In this document: positions 11,578 through 21,528 of the stretch, piece by piece
Layout: every line of letters starts with the position of its first letter
Position numbering within the stretch: the stretch's first letter is position 1
Assembly: GCA_022495995.1 (NCBI GenBank)
Contig: JAFEMH010000751.1
Coordinates: forward strand, 496,001-560,000
Reading direction: 5' to 3'
Length of the DNA stretch: 64,000 bases
From: Adenophora triphylla var. japonica
Lineage: Eukaryota; Streptophyta; Magnoliopsida; Asterales; Campanulaceae
The notes under the pieces: model-generated
The model's database searches: none
Told to the model about the DNA's origin: nothing
What the model saw: the letters and a program-made list of their open reading frames with translations, nothing else
Program-made: the position numbers and the translations under genes

Positions 11578-11934
11578 ACCTCTACCACTACCACCACTAC
11601 TACTACCACCACTACTATGACTAACACCACTACTACTACTACTATTACCACTACTACTACCAATACTACCACTATCACTACTACCACCACCACCACCACC
11701 ACCACTACCACTACTATCACTACCACTACTATCACTACTACTACAACTGCTACCACTATTACTACTACAACCGCCACTATCGCTACTACCTCTACTATCG
11801 CTACTACCACTACTACCACTACCACTACCACTACTACCACCACTACCCCCACCACCACTACTACTACTAGTACCACTACCACTACCACTACCACTACTAC
11901 CACTACCACTACCATCAATAGCTTTTACTTCTAA
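11578..11934 (+). repeat. Trinucleotide tract encoding poly-threonine, right part
   Basis: Continues the tract broken at 3387. It is mainly ACC and ACT codons with a few ATC, AAC, GCT and GCC, ending T-I-N-S-F-Y-F and a stop at 11932-11934. The plus-strand frame is continuous with 3280-3387 once the insertion is removed. Confidence 0.6.
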
Positions 11935-12022
11935 CAGTTTTTGAATAAAAAAGTTAACTTTTTGACAATTTTTTGAAAAAACAGTTAACTTTTTAACAAT
12001 TTCTTAAGTTCTATACTGTATA

Positions 12023-12299
12023 CTCCCTCCGTCCCATAACAAGCGACACACTTTTCCATTTTGGGCGTCCCACTGATAAGTCACACTTCCTAAAATAGAA
12101 AAGAATCTTTACTATTTTTTCCACTCATTCTCACTCCTACATTATTATAATACTCACAACACCATTATAATTTACTATTCTCTCCACTCATTCTCTCTCC
12201 TACTCAACTATCTACACTCACAACACATCAACCTTTTCACTTTTTCCTTAATTCTCGTGCGGAACAGTAACTGCGTCGCTTGTTATGGGACAGAGGGAG
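12023..12299. mobile_element. Stowaway-type MITE 1
   Basis: 277 bp bounded by CTCCCTCCGTCCCATAA and its inverted complement TTATGGGACAGAGGGAG, flanked by TA on both sides (12021-12022, 12300-12301). The size, TIR sequence and TA duplication match Stowaway (Tc1/mariner-derived) MITEs. It has no coding capacity. Confidence 0.9.
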
Positions 12300-12439
12300 T
12301 ATAATTTTTTTTTCATTTTATTTGGATAAAGAAGACTATTTTAGACTTTTTTTACTACATACATTTTTTGCAAAATGTTATATAAAAAAAAGTTATGAAT
12401 TTTGAAAGAAATAAAACATAATTTTTAAAAAAGATCCTC

Positions 12440-12560
12440 CTCATAGTTACTTGGCGTTACATTATATTCTCTAATGAAATATGGCGGCTATTAAATTTAA
12501 TTTCCCTCTCTTTTTTTTTGGGAAAATTCAAAGGGTCTATAATTTAGAACCCTTTCCTTT
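12440..12560 (+). repeat. Internal echo of the CACTA left subterminal region
   Basis: GGCGTTACATTATATT..., then a TTTAATTTCCCTC run, T-rich stretch and GGGAAAATTCAAAGG parallel the order of phrases at 2990-3125 (GGCGTTACATTAGAT, TTTCCCTCG, GGGAAAAATTGAAGG). It is probably an internal duplication or a second, truncated CACTA end. Confidence 0.45.
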
Positions 12561-12639
12561 CCTCCTTTTTCATTACACAAGCCTGTAATCTAGAAAAGCT
12601 TTTCTTTTCCTCTCTAATTCACTCTCGTTTCTCTTCCAC

Positions 12640-12945
12640 TTCCTCCAGCGCCGACGATTCTTCTTCCTCCTCTAGCGCCAATTCTTCCTCTAGCGCCATA
12701 AAAGCACAAACCCTTTTATCCCTTAAATATAAACCCCTCTTTCGATTTAGGGTTCCAGTTTCTCCCCTCTACTTCACTCCTGCACAAACTGCAGTTCATA
12801 CTCACATTTCATCTTCTTTATCTCAACAATCATGGCTGAGAGAGGCGGCGGAGATCATGGCAGTTTTGGTAGGGGATTCGGTGGTGACCGTGGTATCAGA
12901 GGAGGCCGTGGAGGTGACCGTGGAATAGAGAGAGAGAGAGATTGA
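12640..12945 (+). pseudogene. RPS2-like: Captured 5' end of a ribosomal protein S2 (uS5)-like gene
   Basis: An ATG at 12832 opens MAERGGGDHGSFGRGFGG, a Gly/Arg-rich start closely resembling plant cytosolic ribosomal protein S2 (uS5). The frame then enters a GA repeat and stops at 12943-12945 after 37 codons, so the ribosome-binding and S5 domains are absent. The 190 bp upstream is a pyrimidine-rich leader with TTTAGGGTT (telo-box type) and ACAAACCC, as is usual for ribosomal protein gene promoters. I infer that promoter-proximal and first-exon DNA was captured by the CACTA element. RGG repeats occur in other proteins (fibrillarin, GAR1), so the parent assignment is likely but not certain. Confidence 0.62.
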
Positions 12946-13737
12946 AATTCGTGATATTGGAAGTAGAGAGAGAAATTTCATGGATTCCTGATCGTTATCT
13001 TCATCTTCACTGCTACATACAAGAGGCCATCGTTGAATAATTGATTATCTCCCCAATTCGCTTTCACCGGGTCAGTTTTTAAACCCTAAGATTTCTCAAA
13101 CCTTACATTTCAAGGCACAACCTAGTTGTTTGTTCACGTTGTTATTAAGCTTTCATTTTGTTTGCCTAAAAAAATCGACAACTTCCATTGCTGGACTGTC
13201 AATTTTCATACTGTCTCTCCACTTCAACTAACCAGTCTTGTGATTTCATTCTTCTAGCTCCCTACATTGTTTTTAAATCTTTAATTGTAATGATTTCGGT
13301 TTGATTTTGGTTGTTTGGTGTGTGAATTGTGATGATTAAGTTATTTTGTGATAGACGCTGACTTCTTTTGATGTTGCTTATGCTTAAAATCCACTAATTG
13401 TTATTGTTAACACTGACCTGGTCCCAATCACTTCGGGTACTCTAAATGATTCATTTATGTTTGATCCAAAAAAAACTATTAAACTTTATATTGTATCATA
13501 TGAATGCCCCACCAGCTAGTTCATAGCTTGAATCCGAGAGTGCATGATGTTTCTACGACAAATTGATTGGCAATGGATTTTTTATATGTTGCCTTGTACT
13601 CAGTGTTTTCTGATACACCAACACTACGAGCATTTATGTCTCATTACATTGTTTTTATTTTTAATCAATAACCCTTGAGGTGATGTTTACATAAGTCAAC
13701 TGCATTATGCTTATAAGCTAATCTTTCTTGCTTGTAG
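12946..13737 (+). other. CACTA interior of unknown origin
   Basis: Sequence between the RPS2-like and DNA2-like pieces. It is T-rich like plant introns, with ACCCTAAGATTT near 13083, and it leads into a good acceptor (CTTGTAG) at 13737. No coding exon is recognised. It may be intron or leader sequence from one of the captured genes. Confidence 0.4.
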
Positions 13738-14695
13738 GATCCTAGAATCCCCACTATTGATTTTGGATTTGATCATGGTGTTAAGAAGGTGGAATTATCT
13801 GAGGTAAGGCATTTTGGTTTCTTTTCTTACTATGCTCAAGGGTGATTTTTTGTTTACAGTGCTGCCTCCCCTGTGCCTTCTGTAAACCTACCTTATGTGG
13901 TTATGACTGATTAGTTTATGTGATATGAATCTGACTGTTTTGCACATCACCAAGATGTATACCTGCTGGTGACTGGAGTTTGGGTTGCCATTCAGCTATG
14001 TTGCTAGCTTACAAATGCCATAATAATGCAGAATAAAATACCTGAAAAGTAGAAAAAGTAGGGATAAAAGAAGTGAAATAGAAGGGGGAGAAGTTCTTAT
14101 CCATATAACAGATACATAGACATAATTGCATTTAGTTGAGAAATGTATATAATACGGTAATCAGTCCTTGGATGTCATACCAAATGGTAGTGAAGCTAAT
14201 GATTTGATAATGCCTATTGAGTTTAAATCTGGCAAAGCAACCAGGGGTCAGGTATGCTAAACTTAGTTTCTGTGCATTGTTTATGAGTTTAATTCCGAAT
14301 ATGTCCCCTTTTCCTTAATTTATTGTTAAATGTATTCATACTTGGTTCATTATGCAGACAGCCAATGAACATCGTGCCCAGGTGATGTTGTACACTCTCC
14401 TTATGTCTGAGTGGTGGGTGCTGGATCAAATTCCAAATTCTGTCAATTTTTATTGTGCATTTTGTTCATCTTTTTATTCTTCCCCTCTATTCGTTTCAGA
14501 TACAGGAAAAGCATTGATTCTGGTCTACTATACTATCTCCATACAGATCAGACGCAGGTAAGTTTCTACCTTTCTTATTTTTTTGTACTTTCTTTTTCAG
14601 ATGGCTGAGCGAGTTCATTCTTGTCTGTTTAGGGAGTTATCGTTCGAAGATCCGACTTGCTTGTTGTCGTTCGAAGATCCGACTTGCTTGGATTA
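13738..14695 (+). pseudogene. DNA2-like: Captured exons of DNA2/JHS1 nuclease-helicase
   Basis: Five exon-like blocks separated by intron-like DNA read as plant DNA2. They are 13738-13803 (DPRIPTIDFGFDHGVKKVEL, then GTAAGG), 14165-14251 (MPIEFKSGKATRGQ, then GTATGC), 14358-14413 (ANEHRAQVMLYTLLMSE), 14500-14557 (IDSGLLYYLHTDQTQ, then GTAAGT), and about 14633-14663 (GVIVRRSDLL). The EFK and AQVMLYTLL segments belong to the RecB-like nuclease domain. The exon that normally joins blocks one and two is missing, and block five carries a 22-bp tandem duplication. No full-length protein is possible. DNA2 processes Okazaki flaps; this copy is only a captured fragment. Confidence 0.75.
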
Positions 14696-14859
14696 ACACA
14701 GTAGGGCTTCACTATTTCCAGGTCCAGCATCTATTAATATGCACATGTACTATTTTCCTAGCATGGGTGTAATCTATGCTTAACTTGCATAGATCTTTTA
14801 CTTGACAGGAATGTTCATATCATATATGTACAGAAATTAAAGTCAAATTTATGCTATAG

Positions 14860-15212
14860 GTACCAATAGCTGGTCTGAAGACACCATTTCATGATGGATT
14901 GATGAGGCATGTTGCTGAAGATGTTCTGAAATTCGCCAAGGTCAGGATGTTGTCACCGTTAATCATGTTGTTGATGGCAATAGAAAATGTAAAACATTTT
15001 AATATAGATTTTGTTTGTGTATATCTCTTGCAGGATGGCTTGGAGAGGAGAGGATATAAGGAAACTGGGTTTCTAAATGAAGTTGACATAGACTATAGAT
15101 GATGTTGATTTTTTTTTCTTCAGGTGTAACACCGGCGGAGAAGCTTCTGGACCTGTACCATGGGAAATGGGGACAAAGTGTTGATCCAGTTTTCCAGGAG
15201 CTGCTCCACTAA
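14860..15212 (+). pseudogene. GSH1-like: Captured C-terminal exons of glutamate-cysteine ligase
   Basis: Three blocks match the C-terminus of plant glutamate-cysteine ligase, the plastid enzyme of the first step of glutathione synthesis. They are 14860-14940 (GLKTPFHDGLMRHVAED, then GTCAGG), 15034 to about 15090 (DGLERRGYKETGFLNEV), and 15124-15212 ([17 protein letters not shown] ... DPVFQELLH and the natural stop TAA). Acceptor sites CTATAG, TTGCAG and TTCTTCAG precede the blocks. The donor after block two is lost and the frame runs into stops, so splicing would fail. The N-terminal catalytic part of the gene is absent. I recognise the family from its ending WGQSVDPVF. Confidence 0.78.
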
Positions 15213-15399
15213 ACACACTATGGAACAATATGTATTTGGCACAAAACTTATTAATGTAATTATTACACTATCTTTTGTAATGGTATTTGGCACGAAACTT
15301 GTTGTATATATTATGTTACTTTTTATGTCAATATTATATTTTTATTACTTAATGATTTATTTAGCATTTATTATTATTCTAATCATTATTATTAATATT

Positions 15400-15733
15400 A
15401 CAAATATGTAGCTGTTGCATCAGGTCTAATAATTATTATTAATATTACAAATATATAGCCGTTGCATCAGGTGTTTTGATAGTCGTTGCAATAGAAATGA
15501 AGTGTTTCATTAGTTAACACAAATAGTTGCAAACCAGACCGTTGCATCAGATTTCAATCTAATGCAACGACATGGTAAAGGCGTTACATCAGATTAATTT
15601 GTCGTTGCATTAGACCTAATGCAACGCAACCGTATGAAACGGTCATTTTGCGTTGCATTAGAGCTAATTCAACATAAAATGACCCCTAACGCAACGATTT
15701 TTAGTGTTGCATTAGCTCAAAAATGTAGTAGTG
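15400..15733 (-). repeat. CACTA right terminus and subterminal repeats
   Basis: About a dozen copies of GTTGCATTAG, GTTGCATCAG or complements, in both orientations, end at the inverted tip TAGCTCAAAAATGTAGTAGTG (here 15713-15733). It matches the left end in motif type and density. Confidence 0.8.
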
Positions 15734-16589
15734 AAAACCTCCATTGTTATTTGCTTGTTGAGACCAGTTAACTTACTCTCACGCCGGGGGGTAACGCTGG
15801 AGACACCCCCGGCCTAGTTGACATTTGTGCATGTGTGTAGGTGACCCAACGAAGAAAGTAGCCGAGGTATCCCATTTTTCTGTGCTTGGAGGTCCTGTGC
15901 AACCAGTTTATCTTGATAGCATCATTATCTTTGCATTGGAATTTGTTCAACTTCATTGAGTAGAATGTTGAGAGGATTAATGTTTGAGAGAGGGATGATA
16001 AATAGGGGAAGAATTGATACTTTCATCATTAACTTATAATAATTATTGTATTTCTTAAAACTTTTAAAAATTCTAAAAGTGTCAATTATTTTGAATCTAA
16101 GGAATATTATTTATCCAAAATCTTAAATCTACAAAAACACCCATTTTAATAAATATTAATATTATTTATCCTATCATGATAGTTAAAACTAGTTATCAAA
16201 TGGCCCCAAGTGTATTACCAACGTACTACACATATAAAAGTACTAGTAAATGCCCGTGTCCGAGGACAAGTGTTTTTTTTTTTTAATTTTAAAAAAAAAA
16301 ATTTAAAGAGCAAAATGGGAAAGGGACAAATTTGTGACGGCAAAATGGGAAAAAAAATCCATTTGAAACTATTCATTGTATTGTTCACCCTTGTTGCCAT
16401 TTATACTATAGATCTATTCCAACACCTCTAATAGAAAGAGTTAAGCTATAAGTATCGATATCAAAATTTGATAACTATGAAACACTATTTATAGGGTACC
16501 GATTTTTCATATCCACTGATAGCTATCAAAATGTCAAAATCATATTTAAAAAAATACATTTTTTCTTAATGTTAGAAAAAACATGTTTT
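15734..16589. other. Intergenic DNA right of the CACTA element
   Basis: Continues the repeat interrupted at 2822 (AAAACCTCCATTG...), then becomes AT-rich. No gene is recognised. Short open frames are dominated by Lys, Asn, Phe and Ile. Confidence 0.45.
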
Positions 16590-17020
16590 GATTATCTCGC
16601 TAGTGTCAGTGTTAGAGTAACAAAATGATAGTGTAAACAGTGACAGTGTATCTATTATTAATTTGCCAGTGTAAATAGTTTCACTGAATGTATTATTAAA
16701 TGACAATGTTAGTGTAAAAAAGTATCGGTTTTAGTGTAACAAATTGGCAGTGTAAAGATTGACAGACCAGTGTAAAGAGTGCTAGTGCATGTATAATTAA
16801 ATACCAGTGCAAAAAATTGTTTGTGTTAGTGTTTAAAAGTGTCAGTGTTAATGTAAACAAATGACTGTTTGAATAGTGCCAGTGCATGTATTATTAATTG
16901 TCAGTATAAAAAAGTGACAGTTTAGGCTAAAAAAATGTCAGTGTTAGTATAAAAAAGTGACAGTGTGAAGAGTGACAATACATGTATTATTAATTTTCAG
17001 TGTAAAAATGATTTTTTCTT
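16590..17020 (+). repeat. Decayed tandem array of CAGTGT-rich units
   Basis: AGTGTCAGTGTTAGTGTAA, AAAGTGACAGTGT and ATGTATTATTAA phrases recur in the same order several times, with a poorly kept period of roughly 65-80 bp. It is an old minisatellite. Confidence 0.6.
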
Positions 17021-17407
17021 AAACATATAAAAAAACGCATTTTTTATAAAAGCAACTATATCAAAATTAATTTTTTATTTTTATATTATTAATTTTATTT
17101 CACATTTAAAATATTTTAACTAATTAAATTTTTTTAATCATTAAATTTGAATAATTTTAATCAATAATTAAATAATTATTTAATTAGAATAAAATAAAAA
17201 TAAAAGTTAAAAATTTTAGAGTAATTCTTGTGAAAAATTAGTTTTTTTCAAATTGTTATAAAAAACTAGTTTTCAGAACAGTTCATCACTCTTATTAGTT
17301 AGATTTAGTGCTTTAAAACTAGTTTTTTTCTTATGTTATGAAAAAACTAGTTTTTTGCAAGATTTTGACAATTTTTTATTTAAAACAAGATAAAGTCACG
17401 AGTTGTG

Positions 17408-17411
<4 letters not shown>
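17021..17411. other. AT-rich intergenic DNA
   Basis: Very AT-rich with repeated ACTAGTTTTTT phrases (about 17250-17355) that form inverted repeats. No gene is seen. Confidence 0.4.

Positions 17412-17482
<71 letters not shown>
17412..17482. repeat. (AT)n microsatellite
   Basis: About 35 uninterrupted AT dinucleotides. Confidence 0.97.
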
Positions 17483-17487
<5 letters not shown>

Positions 17488-17567
17488 GTTAATGTTTATA
17501 ATACTTAAAGATAAAAAAGCATACATCAAGAGTATGGCATACGCCTTGATGGCTTCATAAAATGCTC

Positions 17568-18418
17568 AGGGGCTGTTTGGTTCGGTGGAAAAAAAGTGAA
17601 GGAATGGAATGGTCAATGGAATTGAATTTCTTAAGGAATTGGAATGAAAAAAAAACTGGTCAAACCCCTCCGTTTGGTTGACACGGAATGGAATGAAAGC
17701 ATATAAAATGTCCAATTTACCCTTTTTTTTTAAAAAACTATATTTTTTTGGGGGGAGGTAGGTAGGGGGTATGCAAAATGAGTAAAAATATTTTTTTCGT
17801 GGGGTGGGGTGGGGGGTGAGGGGTGCGGTGGAGGGTAGGGGTAGGGGGGTGGATGGGGGAGGGGTAGGTAGGGAAATTTTTTTTGTGGGGGGTGGGGGTG
17901 GGGGTGGGGGGTAGGGCGGGGTGGATGGGGGATGGGGTAGGTAGGGGAATTTTTTTTTTATTTGTGGGGGTGGGGGTGGGGGTGATTGGGGGGATGGGGG
18001 TGGGGGGTAGGGCAAGGCTGGATGGGGGGAGGGGGTAGGTAGGGGGGAAAAAATTTTTGTGGGGGTGGGGGGAGTGGGGGTGGGGGTAGGCAGGAAAAAA
18101 AAATTCGTGGGGATAAGGGGTGGGGGTGGGGGTGGGGGGTAGGGGCTGGGTGGGGGTGGGTGGGGGTGGGTAGGGGCTGGGTGGGGGTGGGTAGGGGTGG
18201 TTTGGGTTTGAGAGTATTTTGGTCAAAAAAAAATTTTTTTCATTTGCCAAAGGAATTCATCATTCCTTCCAAAATTGGAAGGAATGAAAATTCATTCCGT
18301 AGGGAATGGAAAAAAATTCATTCCAACGAATCAAACGGGGCTAAGGAATGAAGTCAACGAAATTGACTATTTCATTCCGCCCCCGAAATGGTCAATTACC
18401 GCCAACCAAACGCCCCCT
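17568..18418. mobile_element. TIR-bounded non-autonomous DNA element with G-rich core
   Basis: The left end AGGGGCTGTTTGGTTCGG and right end ...CCAACCAAACGCCCCCT are imperfect inverted repeats. Inside lie a second inverted pair (CCGTTTGGTTGACACGGAATGG versus CCATTCC... and GATTCGTT) and GGAATGG motifs typical of plant MITEs of this type. I could not fix the target duplication, so hAT, Mutator-like and Harbinger origins all remain possible. The centre is a G-rich minisatellite. Coding capacity is nil; the Pro-rich open frames opposite the G tract are an artefact. Confidence 0.65.
17749..18205 (+). repeat. G-rich minisatellite, potential G-quadruplex DNA
   Basis: Many GGGGTGGGGGTGGGGG-type runs separated by GTAGGTAGG and short T or A tracts, in units of roughly 45-65 bp, with almost all G on the plus strand. 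Four or more G3+ runs occur within short windows many times over. Confidence 0.9.
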
Positions 18419-18518
18419 AAAAGTAAACCACTTGATTCCGGTGGAAACACATCCACGTGTGATGGTGTTAGGGCAATGTTTTGACTTATTTTTTTCTCCC
18501 ACATGTGTATGTGATGCA

Positions 18519-18570
18519 CCCAGATCCAGATCCATATCCAGATTCAGATCCAGATCCAGATCCAGATCCA
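18519..18570 (+). repeat. (CAGATC)n microsatellite
   Basis: About eight copies of CCAGAT/CAGATC with one CATATC variant. Confidence 0.9.
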
Positions 18571-18769
18571 TCCAATAGATGCCAAATATTTTTTTACTTC
18601 TAATATTATCATTTAAATCAATCATTTTTTTGTGACAAAATATATTAAATGTAAAAATAATGGACAAAATAAAACTTAAAAAAAAAGTAAAATAAATTGA
18701 AAAAGTACATTTATTCATTATTTTTTTATAAGAGTTACTTGAAATTCTTGCAATCCTCTATATTTTATA

Positions 18770-19041
18770 CTCCCTCCGTCCCATTAGAAATCACTCAGTT
18801 ACTGTACACGCGTGGATTAAGGAAAAAATAATGATATAAATGTTGTGAGTGTAAAAGTAAAACAGGAGAGAGAATGAGTGGAGGGAATAGTAAATTATAA
18901 TGGTGTTGTGAGTATTAAAATAATGTAGGAGAGAGAATGAGTGGAGGGAATAGTAAAGATTCTTTGCTATTTTTAGAAGTGTGTGATTTGTAGCGAGACG
19001 CCAAAGAGAAAAGTGTGTGATTTGTAGCGGGACGGAGGGAG
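18770..19041. mobile_element. Stowaway-type MITE 2
   Basis: 272 bp bounded by CTCCCTCCGTCCCATTAG and ...GCGGGACGGAGGGAG, flanked by TA on both sides. Internally, AGGAGAGAGAATGAGTGGAG followed by GGAATAGTAAA occurs twice in tandem, as an internal duplication. It is related to MITE 1 at 12023, which carries the same TTTACTATTC...CTCATTCTCTC text in inverse orientation. Confidence 0.88.
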
Positions 19042-20543
19042 TATATTTTAGGTGATAAAGACAATCCATTATTTAAGTAGTTAGAATCTCCTTATTTCAA
19101 CTATTTAATAAGATGAACAATGGTTTAAAAAAAAGATGGACAAGAAAAAAATTATATAGGTTTAGTATTTTAAGGAGTTTCAGCTATTATTAATTGTTTT
19201 TCATTTTTTAAAACTGTATTACATAGTTAGTTAGACACTCCTTAGTTTCCTTACTTAGAAAAGATGAACAAAAAATAATTTTTATAATTGGTGATATTCC
19301 ATCAATTCCAAGTAAATGTATTTTTTTTAGTAATCTACCATATAAATATATTTAGAATTTAATTTTAGGTGTTAATGCTATTTGTAGAAATCCCTCTAAT
19401 GGTGCAGGAATCAGATTAGATCAGCACTTTGTCTGATAGTAGGGTATAATACATCAATTGATCTGAAATCACGAACACATGACTAGCTTGGGGAGGCCTA
19501 TGGCTAAACCCTCTGCCATGAGAATAAGTATTTATCTTTCGAGAGTAAACCATATTGACAAGAATACTATGAATAAAAGAGATGTTACCTTTGAAAGGAG
19601 GTATGAAAGGAGTATTTATAATGGTTGGCCAGATTTGGAACATGGCGAGGAATCAGGCGAGATTATAGGGATTTAACTCGATCGACTTCGTGATTCTAGA
19701 GTTTTGTTATTAGCCGGTATGACAATATCGGTCGGCTGGACGAAGTCGTCCACTTTGGTGAAGAGTGACTGAGTTCGAGCCCTTGGGACAAGGCTGACAT
19801 GCATATGGGGCCTCATATCGGACCAAGTTGGGTCGGTTCCTGACTAGGTCAGACCAAAGTCTTGGTTGACTTGGTGAGGTGGTTGTCCAGTAAAAGGGAC
19901 ATGGAGACGGGCATGTTGGGCATATAATGGAAGTGGATGTAGGGCTTGACCCGTTAGGCGCAGCCCATCACTTTTGTTCCTTTTTGTGGCCCTAACTTTC
20001 TATATTGGCTTACCGAGTAGGAAGTTAGGTATTTCTTAAGATGAAGACTGGAGTTATCCAACTCGACTATGGATGAGGCATGATGCTCGGCTCGTCACAT
20101 ATTTTAAGTTTGAGCTCGTTGCTCGACTTCGACGTTACTTGATGAGTTATCATAAATGTGCTGTCATATCTGCATTTATTGACACAATTATCGATGATTG
20201 GACATTAACCTTGAGAATCGTCGCTCGCATTTAAGTCAGACCATTTTTGAATTTTTGAACCGTTTCACTCCTACTGTTGGTATTTAACTAATTAAGGCAA
20301 GGGATATAAATAGAGGAATTCAAATCCTTTCCAATCTTTATTGCCTTGAGCATTTGAGGGAAGAGTTAAGAACGAATCAACCAATTTCCGGACAACTGAA
20401 ATTTAAGAATATTTTCGCCGGCGGATAAGTACCTCCACTATTCAATCATTTTTCATCCAATTTAACTCAGTTTATTCGCTCCCTTTTTTCTATTTGAGTT
20501 TTATAGCTACTGACCTCCTAGGGCTAGGGTTTTAAGCATTGAG
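19042..20543 (+). other. Intergenic or degraded LTR-like DNA
   Basis: No coding region is supported. Around 20300 a TATA-like GGGATATAAATAGAGG is followed by a leader running to the broken gag-like frame at 20544, an arrangement like an LTR promoter plus 5' UTR. LTR ends could not be found. Confidence 0.4.
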
Positions 20544-20855
20544 ATGGGGGCTAAATACTTTTATAAGAACGTCAACCTTAGGGTTTACAAAAGAGAGAAT
20601 GAACCATGGTATGAGTTGTCTTTAGAGGAGTGAATAATTGTTCTCACAAAATTTGGGTATTTTTTCGGTGAGATTGATTTTTCGGCCGGTATGAGTGGAG
20701 GAGAGATGGTCGTATGCGACCGTAATGTTATCTGCTTTCGTTTGTTCAACAACATGATTGACACTTCATTATTTTTTACATTAAAACCAATAAAAAAGCG
20801 CCTTTCCCTACTAAGAGACTTCCTTTCCCGGGGGAATCTAGGTCGCCTTAGCTAG
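20544..20855 (+). pseudogene. Degraded retroelement open frame of unknown family
   Basis: An ATG-led frame M-G-A-K-Y-F-Y-K-N-V ... LTKFGYFFGEIDFSAG ... PIKKRLSLLRDFL has one TGA in place of a probable Arg codon near residue 32, and ends at TAG 20853-20855. It precedes, on the same strand, the PF04195-like remnant at 21213, so it is probably the N-terminal part of the same gypsy-type gag-region protein. I do not recognise a domain in it. Confidence 0.4.
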
Positions 20856-21212
20856 TTCATCGACGTCTGATATTAGGACTGATTCCCCTATTTCACTCTT
20901 TTGTTGATATGGCGGACAACCAAGTACCTCAATAGGTTAGCAAGCGGAACAGTTGAGCACGAACTCTCCAAGAATAGTTGATGCTTTTCACTCCCCGGTG
21001 GTCGCAGGTCGCAATGAAAGAGGAGCGATGAGCGGTCCTGACCCTTTGGCCATTCCAAGGCCCAAACCAGGGAGGAATACTAGAACAAGCATGATAGAGC
21101 TTCTGCACATCTCCTACAATGTGTCATGTGCTGACATTAATTGGAGCACCTGCTAGACAAGGAATGGAAGAGAGTGAAGAGTGACCTGATGATGAGCAAA
21201 ACCAGGGTTGCC

Positions 21213-21528
21213 TTCTTTTACAAACAGTACGAGCTCGTGCTTAGACTTCCACTAGACCCCTTTATCAATGAATTTTGGAGGAAGATGGTGTTGTTCCAAT
21301 CCAATTGGGGGTAAACACTGTTAGGATCTTAGTTGCCTTTGCCATGGTTTGCAGGTTCCTGGGTTATGAACCATGCTCATTTGTTTTTAGGAAGTTCTTC
21401 AGAGTCGCTGTCGACAAGGATGGAGGGGTCAGCACCCTTAAGCTTCCTAAACCACCCCAAGTTATTTCATAAACTACTTGGTAAGGTCAATGGATGGGAT
21501 AGGCACATGATTTTTGTGGAAAGTTGAT
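21213..21528 (+). pseudogene. Remnant of 'putative gypsy type transposon' (PF04195-like) domain
   Basis: Three successive frames together read FYKQYELVLRLPLDPFINEF, then NTVRILVAFAMVCRFLGYEP and FVFRKFFRVAV, then PKLFHKLLGKVNGWDRHMIF. The pattern (LPL.PF, a Trp or Arg-Ile-L helix with VCR.LG.EP, F..FF, KLF..L....GW...F) matches the domain found in the gag region of plant Tat-type gypsy elements. At least two frameshifts separate the parts. The identification is from pattern memory only. Confidence 0.5.

Larger units (their letters stand above)
2823..15733. mobile_element. Non-autonomous CACTA (En/Spm) element with captured host gene fragments
   Basis: The left end is CACTACTACATTTTTGAGCT and the right end is its inverted complement, ending ...AAAATGTAGTAGTG at 15733. 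The flanking triplets are AAA (2820-2822) and AAA (15734-15736), the 3-bp target duplication typical of CACTA elements. Both ends carry dense direct and inverted copies of a TAATGCAACG-like subterminal motif. No transposase (TnpD/TnpA-type) coding region is visible. The interior instead holds a poly-threonine trinucleotide tract, a nested copia element, a MITE, and pieces resembling RPS2, DNA2 and GSH1. This is the structure described for gene-capturing Pack-CACTA elements. Without the 8.2 kb copia the element is about 4.7 kb. Mobility would depend on a transposase in trans. Confidence 0.88.

Noticed and set aside
12832..12945. Functional small RGG protein gene
   Set aside because: The frame dissolves into a GA repeat after 31 codons and lies inside a transposon with other gene fragments.
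17566..18250. Proline-rich minus-strand frames of 149 and 170 codons
   Set aside because: They exist only because the opposite strand is a G-rich minisatellite; two frames are open at once and no domain is present.
18392..18718. Minus-strand frame with DLDLDLNLDMDLDLG repeat
   Set aside because: It comes from the (CAGATC)n microsatellite.
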